Both the position numbers and the translations under genes were made by a program. Below, one piece after another: positions 45,918 to 58,467 of a stretch of 64,000 nucleotides of DNA (positions within the stretch are counted from its first letter, which is position 1; each line of letters begins with the position of its first letter). Source of the DNA: Ceratopteris richardii (lineage: Eukaryota > Streptophyta > Polypodiopsida > Polypodiales > Pteridaceae); NCBI GenBank assembly GCA_020310875.1, contig CM035444.1, forward strand, positions 17,873,477 to 17,937,476, written 5' to 3'. Below the pieces are notes generated by a model that saw only the letters and a list, made by a program, of their open reading frames with translations, was not told the DNA's origin and did not search any database.

Positions 45918-45944
45918 AATCCCCCTCAAGACCAAGATGCTTGA

Positions 45945-46450
45945 TTCTTTAGTCCTTCATGATTTCTTGTAGTCCAATCATTGATTTGAATTTGTTTAAT
46001 TTGCTTCCATCCAATGCTTTTGTCATCATATCTGTACATTGTTGATGTGTGGATACATATGAGAGTTGTAAGGACTAAATGAACTAATGTTGTCTCCAAA
46101 TATGTGTCGAGTAGAAGTAATCAACCCTAAACGTGAATATAGGATCTTAATCCACATAGCTTCTTGTGTAGCATTTGCAAGTCCTCTATATTCAGCTTAT
46201 GTTGATGAAAGTGCAATTGTAGGTTGATTCTTGGAAGACCATGAGACCAATCTGATACGTGCAAAAGTAAAATAGCCTGAGGTTCTTCTCTTATCATCTT
46301 TTGAACGTGCCCAATTTGCATCAAAGAAGAGCTTCACATCTATATCAGATGTATATGGATAGTATAATCCTTCATTGATTGTACCCTTCAAGTATTTCAA
46401 AATTCTCTTGGTTGCTTCCATGTGAGGCTTCCTTGGTGTGTGCATGAATT
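45945..46450 (-). pseudogene. RNase H end of copia E
   Basis: Contains MHTPRKPHMEATKRILKYL, GTINEGLYYPYTSDID, TSGYFTFARIRLVSWSS and SKNQPTIALSST, the copia RT end and RNase H, followed by a KALDG-like end as in copia C. E belongs to C's family but is more diverged. The RT core with YVDD is missing: the sequence passes upstream directly to integrase. Confidence 0.8.
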
Positions 46451-46840
46451 GTCATCCACTGCACTTTGGCTTTACCTTTGGAGTTTCAAGAGTTGATTTC
46501 CCTTCTTGAAGTCTTCCGATCTTCTTCAGAATCACTTGATTCTTCATGTGTATGCTCATTTCTCTTTGAAAATGTTGGAAAGTCTTCCTCTAAGTCATAG
46601 GGAAGTTTGATTTTCCTACAATTATCCTCAAACCAAGATTTGTTTTCATTAAAAACATCTCTACTTACAATGGAACCTTTATTTCTTGGATTATATAGCC
46701 TACAACCTTTTTTATTAAGGTCATAGCTAATGAATATGCATTTTTCTGCCTTTGGATCTAATTTGCCTCTGATTTGTGAAGGTATGTGTGCATATGCTAT
46801 GCACCCAAAAATCTTGCAATGATCAAGGCATCTTTTGATA
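46451..46840 (-). pseudogene. Integrase C-terminal part of copia E
   Basis: Reads KIFGCIAYAHIPSQIRGKLD, KCIFISYDLNKKGCRLYNP and SRDVFNENKSWFED, matching FFGCLAYVHVPSQIRGKLD of copia C. The DDE core lies upstream of this part and is absent. The acidic tail (EESSDSEEDRKTSRRE) ends at the deletion to RNase H. Confidence 0.8.
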
Positions 46841-47140
46841 TTTTCCAATAGTGAATGTGAGGAATAATGGCACATTTGATAGAAAAATCTATCAATGCAT
46901 GTGCACATGCATCTATACCATCCCAACAAAGTTTCTCTATAGTAGGTGCAATAGGACTATGAAATTGAAGATCATCATCTTCAAGACCACCTATATAACC
47001 TACAATCATCATATTTCTAGATGTAGGAGGCCTTTTGCTACCAATACATGATGCATCATGTATGCCCAAACTGGTTAATTAGAACCATTCAACATATCCT
47101 CAACAAATAACATATAGAATACATCATTGCTTTTAGCCAT
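46841..47140 (-). pseudogene. Copia Gag N-terminal fragment E2
   Basis: Starts MAKSNDVFYMLFVEDMLNG at 47140 with WAYMMHHVLVAKGLL, the typical opening of a copia Gag (UBN2-type), and contains APTIEKLCWDGIDA and HALIDFSIKCAIIPHIH. It is closer to copia F (APTIEGIHWDGRDA, HALIALPVKRAIIPHIH) than to C. It joins the integrase of E directly at about 46840, inside KDAL. Confidence 0.7.
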
Positions 47141-47510
47141 GACCTTTCAATAAATACCCAAATCTAGAAAATTTGTTGTATCTCAAAAAGTTGCACAAAA
47201 ATTACCCACTTGAGCTCTACTAGACTTGAAGGAGACTTTGAGGTGCTTGTACTAGTGAACCAAAAATTGTACATATCTTTGAAATGAAAGGAAAAATTTT
47301 TTGCACAATCAATGTGATAGTCTATTTGGATAGCAAAGTGAGCTCAAATCAGAATTTTGATGCCAAAAAACAAAGCTATCTTGAACTCTTAATCATCCCA
47401 TGTATGCTCACCAAGTTTTTTGCAATTTTGAGACTATTTTTAGAAGGGTGTCGATGTTGCCCTAGAGAACACAGTGACTTGCTTGAATACTAGTTATTAG
47501 AGGTTGAGAA
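47141..47510. other. AT-rich sequence upstream of E2
   Basis: Probably leader or LTR sequence of fragment E2. No PBS of the TGGTATCAGAGC type is seen. Nothing else is recognised. Confidence 0.3.
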
Positions 47511-48230
47511 CTACAGAAGCACATTGACATCACTGAGAAGAAAAAGAAGCCTGGAGAAGTAACACAAAAATGATTTTACTACAAAGTGAATGTACAAAGA
47601 TATCTACATTAGAACTGTTAGCTGTTAATGAAAGTGTTAAGCACGATAAAGTCAATTCTGATTTGGATCAAGCAAGGTATCGAAGGCAGTTGCATTTAAA
47701 GTGAGTACAACAGTCATTGAGATGAGAAAGAAGTTACAAGCAGCTCTAGAGGAATTGAAAGGTGACTTGAGAATGTCTCTTGAGAGGAAGATTCATTAGT
47801 AGACACACATCGAGATATATACTATTAATTTGGAAATGTTAGGGGTTGAACCAAATGCAAATGGCAAAGTGCTTGAACAAGAGGTAGTTTAAGTTCTATT
47901 GACATTGATTGGAAGATTTTCAAAAGTTTTGAGTACTAATCACATGGATTGTTGCATACAAAGGTAGAAAACAAGCTGCAAGAGGATCGACTCAATCATG
48001 CAAATTTGTTGGAGTTAGACATCTGTGGAAGCACGCAAATAGCACAAAAAAGCAGAAGAAGCTTGGAGCACAACACACAATACTGAAATGTATTACCACT
48101 AGAATGTACAAAGATAAGTAAGACATTAGGGATATATACAAGTCATGGGAAAAACACCTCCTAAAGAGGGAAAAAAGTTCCTCGATGGTCCTAGTGTGTT
48201 CATACACATCACTACCTAAATATATCAACA
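47511..48230 (-). mobile_element. 3' LTR region of copia F (probable)
   Basis: The minus strand starts TGTTGATATATTTAGG next to a PPT (CCAGGGGGGATA, 48231-48242). A segment near 48020-48125 (GAAGCTTGGAG ... GAATGTACAAAGATA) is repeated in diverged form at 47530-47620, which suggests an internal duplication or two nested LTR parts. The low boundary is not defined. Confidence 0.45.
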
Positions 48231-48242
48231 TATCCCCCCTGG

Positions 48243-49020
48243 GAGTGATGCGGTGAACAAGGAGCTGGCACTCATGTATAAGGAAGTGCCAAGCTATGTG
48301 GAATCAATCCACAAAACGAAGTAAGACCAAAGCTTTGCGGAAAGCTTCAAACTTCTCCCTAGGGAGAGCCTTTGTGAAAAGGTCTACAATGTTCTCCTAC
48401 TTGGGCACATATGCCAAGCTGATCTCTCCACCATATGTTCTCCTACATGGGCACATATGCCAAGTTGATCTCTCCCTGACATAATGATAATGGACCTCAA
48501 TGTGCTTAGTGTGAGCATGAAACACAAGGTTCCTTGCAATTGGCAATGTGCTCTAACTGTCAGTGAAGATGGTGTTGGTAGAAGACTGACGAACACCTAA
48601 ATCAACCATAAGGCATCTAAGCCACACACACTCAATAGTCACTGTGAAAGCTGCCCTATACTCAGCCTCACAACTACTTCTTGCTCAACCAAGATATGCA
48701 TGAGCTACCAAGCATGAAGCAAAAACCACTAGTGGACAAATGAGTGTCATAACAACCAGCCTAGTCAGAGTCAGAAAAAGCATGCAAATCTGGTGGTAGT
48801 GATCCCCTCTTGGGATAAAACAACCCAAGTAGCTGGGTACTACTCAAGTGACGAAAGATGCGCTTAACCACCTACCAATGCCTGACACCTGGGCAGTGCA
48901 TAAACCTACTCATCTGTGAGATAACAAATTGAATATATGGCCGAGTAATGCATAAGTAAATCAAGCATCCAAGAACTTTCTGATAGAGAACAACATCAAA
49001 TGCATCTTCAGCATCATGAA
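48243..49020 (-). pseudogene. RNase H remnant of copia F
   Basis: Degraded copia RNase H: motifs like SRFMHCPGVRHWQVVKRIF, FYPKRGSLPPDLHAF and TSGFCFMLGSS can be read with frame changes. A 35-base near-duplication (GGGCACATATGCCAAG, at 48406 and 48449) lies in it. No intact frame. Confidence 0.6.
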
Positions 49021-49870
49021 GACTCAATCATAAACATGTCTCCATAGGAGTGGCAATAGGTTTATAGTCTTCAAGGCCGAAACGTTGCAATAATGTGTCA
49101 ATATATTTCGTTTGACACAAATCCATTCCTCCATCAACATGTATAAATTTAATGCCCAAATAATAATGCGAATGCCCCAAATCAAACATCTCAAATGAGG
49201 CATGTAAATCAGCCTTGAAATCAACAATATGCTTCTCATGAGGACCAGTGAGCAGCATTTCATCAACATACACCACAATGATCAGATGCACATCATTTGC
49301 ACACTTAACATATAAGGTGCTTTCAGTTGGACTATTCTCAAAACCATGAGCAATCAGATAGGCATGTATCTTTTCATATCAAGCACGGGGTGCTTGCTTT
49401 AAACCATATAATTTCTTCTTTAACCTGCACACCTGGTTTTCATGCCCTTTCTGCACAAAGCCACGGGGCTGAAAAACATACACTTCTTCATGCAAGTCAC
49501 CATTCAAAAATGTTGTTCTAATGTCTAATTGATGTACATTCCAACCATGATGAGCTGCAAGTGCACATATGCTATGAACAGTGGTCAATCAGCAAGTAGG
49601 AGCAAAGGTTTCATCAAAATCATTGCCTCTTTCATTCGCATAACCCTTTGCAAAAAGCCTAGGCTTATACCTATCAATTGTTCCATCAAGTTTACACTTT
49701 AGCTTGTATACCCACTTAGTGCCAATCGCCTTCTTGCCAGGAGGCAAGTCACATAAAGACCAGGTACCATTTTTCATAATAACATCATATTCAAATTGCA
49801 TTGCAACCATCCAATGTTTAGAATTTTATGCTTCATCAAACAAAATAGGTTTAGTCTCATCGCAAAGACT
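49021..49870 (-). pseudogene. Reverse transcriptase of copia F
   Basis: Frames give NGTWSLCDLPPGKKAIGTKW, QLDIRTTFLNGDLHEEVY, LYGLKQAPRA and VVYVDEMLLTG. The catalytic YVDD is YVDE, so the second Asp is lost. Stops lie at 49589 and 49379. F is a different copia family from C. Confidence 0.85.
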
Positions 49871-50996
49871 AGATGCAGCCATAGCATATCAATTTGATGC
49901 AAAAGAGGCACTATGAGAGCCTGAATGAGTACCGTATGATAGAGGTGCATCTAATTTGTTGTCATGCAAAGTCTGCACTAGCCATTTTGGCATAGTTTTT
50001 GCCTCCTCAATATCAGCTCTTTCATCATGCATCATGCAAATCTGCATAAAAAATGGAATGATCTGCATCATCACATGAAACCTACAATGGCTAAGAAGTT
50101 GCCTCATCAGGACCAGCACTAGACCATCCACCTGTAAAAAGAGGCAACAAAGTACCATACATCTCTTTGGAGCTAACCAATGTCTCCTTCGTACATGAAA
50201 GTAAAGGCTGAATAGCATCTTCGACAAAAACAACATCAAGGCTAACCAAAATGCATTTAGTCTATGGATGATATAGATGATATCTTTTCTTTTCAGAACT
50301 ATACCCAACAAAAATACATTTTATTGTTTTATCATCCAATTTTCTGCGATGTTGTTCAGGCACTAATGCATATGCCAAACCAAGAACACATAGATGAGCA
50401 ACATATGGCTTACGACCATACCAAGCCTCATATGGAGTGATAGACTATAGTGCTTTAGTGGGACACGTGTTAAGTACATATGATGCAAAAATGCCAACCT
50501 CAAGCTAAAAACTATGGGGTAAAGCCTCACTCTTGACCATACACCTTGCCATCTCCATGAGTGACATGTTCTTCCGTTTACCAAATCCATTCTGTTGAGG
50601 TGTATATGGCACTATACACAGATGTTTTACCCCACGTTCAGCCAAAAATGCATTAAAGTTAGAAGAAATATATTCCCCCTCGATCAAAACAAAAGGTGCC
50701 CATTTTACATACTGACATATTTTCAGCCAAAACCAAAAACTATTTGAAGCACATAAACACTTCAGAATTTGCTTTGAGTGTATATACCCATGCATGCCTA
50801 GAAAAATCATCAATGAAAGTCACAAAATAAAGATAGTTTGCAAGAGAAGGTGTCTACATAGGACCACAGACATCATTATGTACAAGCTTCAATTTCTAAG
50901 TAGCCCGAATTGACCCATCTTTTGGAAAGGAGGAACCTTGCATTTTCGCCAAAATACAAAGAGGACACCATTTCAAATTTCTACAGGCGTAGCAAA
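49871..50996 (-). pseudogene. Integrase of copia F
   Basis: Frame 50813-50505 contains GYIHSKQILKCL and VPYTPQQNGFGKRKNMS, in which the catalytic Glu of the PQQNG.AER motif is Gly. The C-terminal part (49889-50590) is broken. Frames are short and shifted. Confidence 0.75.
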
Positions 50997-52290
50997 TTAG
51001 CAAAATTTTAGATGACCAAAGCATGCATGCCAAAGCTTTGCATCTGACATAGCCTGAGAATCATGTACTACACATGCCAAATCATTCATAGACCTTTCAT
51101 AGTCTATGAGCTTACATACTGCATGAGATAAAATGCCAAAAGCAATAACCATGTCACCATTTGAAAGATCATGAATTATAGTACATCTGTCATCAACAAA
51201 TTTCACAACTAAACCAATCTTGGCTAAGGCCAAAACTGATAACAATTTCTTCTTGATCCCTGGCACAAATAAAGCATCTGACAAAGTGAAATAACTACAA
51301 TCAACAATAGTCATAATGATCTTACCAACTCCCATAATAGGATAAGAGGATTTGTTGGCACATTTAACAGTATTCCTTGTAGGGGTAGGCTCAAGTGAAG
51401 AGAAGAAATTGTGTTGTGAGGTAATATGTTTGGTTGCTTCACTATCAAAGTACCAAACATCTAAGTCTACTATAGACATGCACTGCTCATGAGAAGATGG
51501 GTCAAAATTGCAAACCATAGTAGAAACCCATTCTTCATCCTGCACAAGATTAGTAGACTCTGTTTTTGCTATAGAGGCCTCTCCAACAACCATTCCAGCC
51601 TCTTTCTTCTTTGCCTCTTTAGCAGCCAGTTTTGGATAGCTCTTAATGACATGATCATTTGCTTTACGACATTTGCAAAACAATTTGTATTTTTCTAATT
51701 TCTTCTCATCTTTGTCTTCCTTCTTTGATTGTGCAAAATTAGCATATTTTTTCTTACTAGTAGAAGAGCTCCATTTTCCTTTGCCCTTCTGACTAGCCAC
51801 GAAAGCTTGATCTGCAACACACATAGTAGACCTCTTCTACTTGGACTAATCTTCCTATAACATAACAAAAACTAACTCTTCTAATGTTAAGACATTTGGA
51901 TTGCCTTTCATCATCAAACGAATAGTATAAGCAAAACTCTGATATGAGTCTCGAAGACCATTCGGAACAGTTTGCACAAGTGAAGTCTCAGGGAGGACTT
52001 CATTAGGAAAAATCAATTGTTCCTTCAAATCCTTGATCTTATTAGAAAATTGTCCATAGAATCACTTTCATTCATGTGATCACTCTCTAATTGTTTTTGG
52101 AGGTAAAAAACACGAGCCTCATTCCTACCCTAGTACAATGTGGTAAGTGTGTCCCAAGCATCCTTAGCTGTTCTGCAAGAGTGAATGTGAGGGATAATGG
52201 CACGTTTGACAGGTAAGGCTATCAATGCATGTGTCTGAGCATCTCTGCCATCCCAATGAATTCCCTCTATAGTAGGTGCAACAAAAACCA
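50997..52290 (-). pseudogene. Gag and protease of copia F
   Basis: Frame 51824-50997 includes a basic Gag tail (SQKGKGKWSSSTSKKK), a damaged knuckle (CKCRKANDHVIKSY, last Cys is Tyr), the protease start WYFDSEATKHIT (DSE instead of DSG) and LWHACFGHLKF of the pre-integrase module. Above it, to 52290, broken Gag reads QTHALIALPVKRAIIPHIH and APTIEGIHWDG. Gag is cut off at 52290 by the minisatellite, so the 5' LTR is lost. Confidence 0.8.
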
Positions 52291-52636
52291 CAGCACAAAT
52301 AGGAATTATCCAACTATCTACCTATCTAGCTGAAGAGCTTCCTATTAGCTAAATAGTTCTGAAGCTATCCATCTAAATAGCTACCAAATAGCTAAATAGG
52401 TATCTAGCTATCTACTTATGAAGCTAAATAACTATCCAATAGCTAAAACCTTATTCAACTATCTACTTATCTAGATAAATAGCTGTCCAAATATCTATCT
52501 AGCTAAATAGTTATCCATCTGTCTACCTATCTAGCTAAATAACTTCCTGTTAGCTAAATAGTTATCTAGTGGTCTAACTATCCATCTAAATAGCTACCTA
52601 AAAGCTAAAAGTTATCTAACTATCAACCTATGAAGT
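52291..52636. repeat. CTAAATAGCTATC-type minisatellite, part 1
   Basis: Degenerate tandem units of about 26-30 bases built from CTAAATAG, CTATCCAA, CTATCTACCTAT and CTAGCTAAATAG. It is AT-rich with many AGCT palindromes. The array stops at 52636 where an LTR is inserted and resumes at about 53240. Confidence 0.85.
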
Positions 52637-53231
52637 TGTTGTCACTCTAGCACAATGATAGGTATCAAAGTGAGGAGATCCACCTCATAATTATCAATCC
52701 ACAAGAACGTGAGGATGGTATGATGACCTCAAGCAAGTGGAATGCACAAGTGCATGAGAGAAAAGCACACAAGCATGCACACACATGTGCACACAAGGCA
52801 AGAACAAAGAGAGGAGCAATGGAGTCTTTGATTAGCCAAAAATATGATTACAATGTCCTTTTTTCACTTCAATTCCACAAAATAACCTCATAAATGAGCT
52901 CTCTAGCTCTTCTTATAGTTTTTCACTAGCTTTGGCCCTATCTGAACCTAGCATCCAGACTTGTTAAAAAATAGGTTCCTATGCCTATTTAGATTCTCAA
53001 ACAAGCTCAAAACAATATGAAATTTGATACATAGGTGCTTCTAGTACTCCTCAAGCTTGAGGAATCCTCAACTTGAACAAAGTGGAGTTTAAACTATCAA
53101 AAATGATATTTACAAATGTTAGTGTAGTGATAAAAATCACTCTTGTAGGCCTATTCTTTGATTGATCTGCATGATGGTTCTATCTTCTTGATCCTTCTAA
53201 TCCCTTTCTTTGGCCTTTTTGTCCTTTAACA
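52637..53231 (-). mobile_element. Solo LTR of the A/B family
   Basis: Matches LTRs A and B over GAGGATGGTATGATGACCTC, the CA-rich tract, GAGCTCTCTAGCTCT and the ACTAGCTTTGGCC segment, with a damaged TATA box. Ends are set at TG (52637) and ACA (53231) but are approximate, as both outer parts differ from A and B. It sits inside the minisatellite. No clean TSD can be read. Confidence 0.65.
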
Positions 53232-54300
53232 CTTTTAATGGAGGCTAAATGGCTATCCAATAGCTAAAAATTATTCAGATATCTACCTATCCAACTAAAT
53301 AGCTATCCAACTATATATCTAGCTAAATAATTATCTAGCTATCCACCTATTTAGCTAAATAGCTTCCTATTAGCTAAATAGTTATCTGGCTATCTACCTA
53401 TCTATCTAAATAGCTACCTAATAACTAAGTAGTTATCCAACTATCTACCTATGAAACTAAATAGCTATCTAGTAGCTATAAAGTTATTAATATATCTACC
53501 TATCTAGCTAAATAACTATCCAACTATCTACCTAGCTAAATAGTTATCTAGCTATCCACATATCCATCTAAATTGCTACCTAATAGCTAAATAGTTATCC
53601 AAATATCTACCTATGAATCTAAATAGCTATTCAATAGCTAAAAATTTATTCAGTTATCTACTTATCTAGCTAAATAGCTATCCAACTATCTATCTAGATA
53701 AATAGTTATCCAATTATCTACCTATCCAGCTAAATAGCTTCCTATTAGCTAAGTAGTCATCTAGCTATCCACCTATCCATCTAAATAGATACATAATAGC
53801 TAAATAGTTATCTAGCTATCTACCTATATATCTAAATAGTTACCTAATAGCTAAATAGTTATCCAAATATCTACCTATGAAGCTAAATAGCTATCCAATA
53901 GTTAAAAAGTTATTCAACTATCTACCTATCTAGCTAAATGCTATCCAACTATCTATCTAGAAAAACATGTATCAAACTATCTACCTATCTAGCTAAATAG
54001 CTATCCAACAATCTATTTAAATAGTCATCTAGGTATCTGGCTATATAAATATCCAACTATATTTCTAGATAAGTAATTATCAAACTATCTATCTATCTAG
54101 ATATATAGCTACCAACTATCTATTTTGCTAAATAATTATCTAGCTATCTACCTATCTAGCTAAATATCTATGCAAATATTTATCTAGCTAAACAGTTATC
54201 CAACTATATAGCTATATAGCTATCCAACTATCTATCTAGATAGATAGATAGTTATCTAGCTATACCTATCTAAATTCTAGTCATCCATCAACTATCTAGC
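53232..54300. repeat. CTAAATAGCTATC-type minisatellite, part 2
   Basis: Continues the same degenerate array for about 1 kb. Longer-range repetition is visible (CTACCTATGAA.CTAAATAGCTATC recurs at about 52370-52430, 53440, 53610 and 53870), suggesting a higher-order unit. It ends near 54290 in TAGATAGATAG. Confidence 0.85.
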
Positions 54301-54842
54301 TCTTTCTTACGCTTTAGCCCTCTACCAAAACACTAATATAGCTATTTTTGTTGTACTAAGTAGTTGTTGGCACCTCAGTTGTGACCATTACTATTAATGG
54401 TGATGTTGCATATGATATGGAGATTGGGAAAAGTGGGAAAGTTGAACGTACACCATTTATTGAAGTAAGACTTATGCCCAATCTTCAACATCGAAAGAGA
54501 AGTGTTCCATCCTTCCTCCAAACCGAGTCTACAATGGATGTCAATGTTGACCCTTGTATAGTTGACCGAATGCATGATGTAGAGTCCACACACATTGACT
54601 TCGATAATGCTCTAGATCAAACGATTGAGAATTTTCTTGATCTAGTTAGCACCTTAGATATTCATCTATCTAGTCACAACTCTATAGTTGATAAAGAGAT
54701 TCCTCTTTCTATCCATATGCATGTTGCTTGTCAGTTTGAATCTAGGCTAGGATCTGGATTTAACCTAGATGACATCCCCCAAGGGATCTTCCTCCACAAT
54801 CTAATCCAATACTCATCCAAATCAAGTTCTTCCTTCAAATAG
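54301..54842 (+). CDS. Unknown plus-strand ORF
   Basis: A 153-codon frame (54381-54842) begins MTITINGDVAYDMEIG and ends SSSSFK. No domain is recognised. Residues look like ordinary coding sequence (MHDVESTHIDFDNALD, GSGFNLDDIPQGIFLHN). It lies between the minisatellite and the 55200 duplication, so it may be part of an unclassified repeat element. Treat as hypothetical. Confidence 0.3.
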
Positions 54843-55199
54843 TGATCTTTCAAAGCAATTTCCTCTAATGTTCCCATTGTTTGTTCTTCTGCGGAATCCA
54901 ACTTCTGATCCTAATCACAATCCAAACATATATCATCTTCAAATGAATGTTGCAAATGAAACCTCCTTGAAGCAAAACTATTGTAAGACAGTCTCAATTT
55001 TTTACATTTTTGGATCCCCAACAAAAGTTGTAGGTGTTGATGTACAAGAAGATGCCACTCTCGCATAGTTTATGGAAAATACAAAAAGAAATTTATAAGA
55101 ACTTGTGAAAGGACAGAAGGAGCCAAGCCATTTGCACCCAATTATGAGGCTATAGACTACTTGGTCACACTTGAATAGAGGCATTGTATATGATATAGA
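54843..55199. other. Sequence between ORF and duplication
   Basis: A 66-codon plus frame (54868-55068) and a few codons resembling the end of a gypsy polyprotein are seen. No confident feature. Confidence 0.3.
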
Positions 55200-55546
55200 G
55201 GATCTTCTGAAATAATAGTACCATTGTTCACCCTCTTACATCAATCTCCTTTGTGATGCTTACTATCCCCACATGTGACATCATCCAAATCTACTAGCCA
55301 TCATCAGATTTTGTAATCAGCCTATTTTGTATCGATGTTATTAATATATTTTGTTGTATATACTTCATATTATATAACCATGTACAATTTTTGATAGCTC
55401 AATAGTATCATTGATTGTAACAATGTTTGGCTATAGGTCATATGGAGAACAAAGTTCCATGCACAACTACCACAAAATATAATGTCCCATCCTCATCAAA
55501 TCAATGCTACGCTATAGTAGAAGTTGAGCACAAACTTCAAAATACA
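55200..55546 (+). repeat. Duplicated block, copy 1
   Basis: GAGGATCTTCTGA...AATAGTACCA, CCATGTACAA, ATTGATTGTAA and CAATGTTTGGCTATAGGTCA recur in the same order at about 62215-62545. The block ends at the TSD of gypsy G, so the duplication is older than G. It may be the 3' region or LTR of an unclassified element, because the second copy follows a gypsy integrase remnant. Confidence 0.75.
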
Positions 55547-55551
55547 TTAAC

Positions 55552-55820
55552 CATAGAAAATCTCCTAAGAACTTTCTAGAAATTTGAAAACAAAGGAACT
55601 TGTGAATGATGTGTGTGCCACTCTCCTCCCATCCAACATATCCTCTTACATTCAAAATAGTAATGCTCTGGAATGGTCTAGCGCTACCATGTGGCCATCA
55701 TACAACACCCATTCCCATTACCATTGAATACCTTAGGATATCCCTCAAGCTTGGGATCTTGGCCATGGCTGGCCCTTGTCCCACACACATGGAGTGGTCT
55801 TTGTAGACCAATATTTGACA
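55552..55820 (-). mobile_element. 3' LTR of gypsy G
   Basis: Minus-strand start TGTCAAATATTGG next to PPT (GAAGGGGGAGAGAG, 55821-55834). Its low end has CA where the 5' LTR has TG, that is, the terminal CA of the element is mutated. It aligns along its whole length with 61224-61494. Confidence 0.9.
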
Positions 55821-56159
55821 CTCTCTCCCCCTTCTAAAGATCATTATCCCCAATTATCAATGAGGGAAAGTACTTGCAAACCAAAGCTTCTAATTTCCAA
55901 GTAGAGTCTATAAGCGATAATCCTCTCTAGGCTACTAGATACTCCTAGATGACATGGTTTCTCAACTGCTTCAATCTTTGATCTAGTATCCTATCTAGAA
56001 TGATCTATGCTATCACCGTCCTACAAAGAAACAATACCCTCTATTAGACTATCCTCCCTGGAAATATACTTTCTAAGTTTACTTACATGAAACACTGGAT
56101 GAACTCTGTAGTCTAGAGAATGATCTAATCAATATGCAACATCACTAAGTTTTTTTAAC

Positions 56160-57150
56160 TATCTTCCAACGTCCACAAAACCTTGGTGAAAGTTTAGTAC
56201 ACTTCTCGGTGGATGAAGAAGTAGATCTAGTTGGGACTTGAAGAAAAACTCTATCTCCTTCTTCAAAGACTCTAAGAGATCTCTTCTTGTCACCATATTA
56301 TTTTGCCCTATCAACTACTTGCTACATCTTGGATTTAGCTATTTCTTGATTTTCTTGGAGGTTCACTAAGAACTCCAAATCACTAGGAAATTTCCTTGAC
56401 ATTCCTATGGTACTAGGAGCAATGGGATTCATGCCATAGTTCATCTCAAAAGGAGACATTCCTGACACTTTATGCAGTCTATTGTTATAAGAAAACTCTA
56501 CTAGTGGCAAGTGACTATCCCAATATATCTGCCTCTCAGACACATGTTCTCAACATGTCCTCTAAAATCTAGTTGACCCTCTTGGTATGACCATGTGTCT
56601 GTGGATGATCACTACTATTCATTTTCAATGATACTTTCAATTTTTCAAATACAAACTTCCAGAAGTGTCCTGTGAATCTAACATCCCTATCTAAAACTAT
56701 GGATGTTGGTAACCCATGCAATTTGAAGACATGTTGGATAAACAACTCTGCTACCTATGGAGCTTCTATCATCTCCTACATGGGTATAAAATGATCCATC
56801 TTGCTCAATCTATCTACCACAACTAGGATAGTATCCCACTTCCTTTGGGTCCGTAGTAGCCCAACTATGAAGTCCATGGATGCACTATCCCAGTTGTGCT
56901 TTGGAATTTATACAGGATGTAAAAGACCTAGCATCTTTACCCTTTTTGCTTTGTTGACTTGACACATAAAGCATTGTTGAACATATGTGTGGACATCTCT
57001 GGCTAATCAAAGCCAACAAAATATTCTTCTAACAATCTGAATTATATTGTCAACACCAAGATGTCCTACATAAGGAACATCATGGTTATCATGCATGAAT
57101 TTTCTTCTCAAATCTCGAGAATCTGGTACACAAACCTTTCCTTTCCATTT
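56160..57150 (-). pseudogene. Integrase of gypsy G
   Basis: Fragments read, in order, HLGVDN and CFMCQVNKAKR (HHCC), [27 protein letters not shown] and WDSHLPLVEFSYNNRLH, SGMSPFEMNYG, then KLSPRFCGRWKI. This is the chromovirus type of gypsy integrase; the GPY motif is altered to GRW. One HHCC module only, in contrast to A and B. At least seven stops. No chromodomain could be read before the PPT. Confidence 0.8.
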
Positions 57151-58150
57151 AACTATTTCATTCTCCTTTGAAAAATTGGAATATGGGCTTGACTTGTTTG
57201 CTTTACGAGGGGAAGAAATAGCTAGAACTGCCTCTTCTCATAGATATAGTCATCCTTGATGGCTCTAATGATATGTAATAAATGTGGATCTTCCATCTCT
57301 GCTTCCTTTATATCTTGATGCAATGAGCTTTCTAGAAATATAAAGATCATTTGATACACTGCCCGTGATAATGCATCAAATATATTCTCTTTGCCTCTTC
57401 TATATAGGATTTCCATGTGAAACTCCTACATGAGCTCAGCCCAATGAGCCTGTCTGCCTCAAGATCTCGCTAACTACAAAAGTACTTGAGTGTATGGTGA
57501 TTTGTGTATAACTAAAGTATGCACCATAAAGATAATGTCTATAGACTTTAAGTGCATGCATCACTACATACAAATCCTATTCATGCATTGTCCAATTACG
57601 ATGTGGATATAATTTATATACAAACAATAAATTTCCTTTTAATTTATATAATACCACTCTCAAATGACTTTCATGCTCATGTACAGACCTACTTACTATA
57701 CACTAACAAGTCATCGACAAAATCCACAACACACTTTCGAATGAATGGTCATAAAATATCATTCATTAACATCATGAAGGTGGAAGGTGCATTAGTCAAA
57801 CCAAATGGCATAATTAAATACTCATAGTGCCCAAAATGGGTCGTGAAAGTTGTTTTATATACATCTTGATCTTTCACTCTAATCTGATGGTAGCCACTTT
57901 TCAAATCTATTTTACTACATACAACGGCTCCACCTAAAGCATCTAAAAGATCATCTATCCTGGGCATGGGATATTTGTGCTTGATGATAATCTTATTGAG
58001 TGCTCTATAGTAGATGCACATCTTGTAAGATCCATCTTTCTTCTTCACGAGAAGAACTGGTGTTGCAAAAGGGCAAATAGCTAGGTCTGATCAGCCCTTT
58101 CTACAAGTACTCATCTATGACCTTGTGGATTTCATTCTCCTCTTACAAGC
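57151..58150 (-). pseudogene. Reverse transcriptase and RNase H of gypsy G
   Basis: Frame 58048-57749 contains [31 protein letters not shown] and [19 protein letters not shown]. RNase H end EILYRRGKENIFDALSR lies at 57365-57416. The section with YVDD (57680-57720) is broken (FVDDLLV). Stops separate all parts. [12 protein letters not shown] marks the chromovirus side of gypsy, different from A and B. Confidence 0.85.
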
Positions 58151-58467
58151 TCATGTGAAATGGTGGTCGAGTGGTTGAACTTGCTCAATGTTCAATGGTG
58201 CTCAATGTTCAATCAATCTTGAGCAACTTGGTAGCAATTACCAATCACATCTCTTGGAGATCAAGCTCTCCACGGATTAGTAGTCACCTCCCCTCATGCA
58301 CAAATTGATACGCATGTGAAGCAAAGTCTATGACTCATCATTTCCGAGCATGCCACTTTTTACTTAGGACTACATCAAAACATGCTAGTCAAGCTATCTC
58401 AAAATCCAATCTATCCTCATAGGATTGGATCTGAATGGGCAAAGCTACCACTTGTGGGTCCCATGTC

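Noticed and set aside
52291-54300. CRISPR array
   Set aside because: Units are degenerate with no distinct spacers, and the context is a plant genome; it is a minisatellite.
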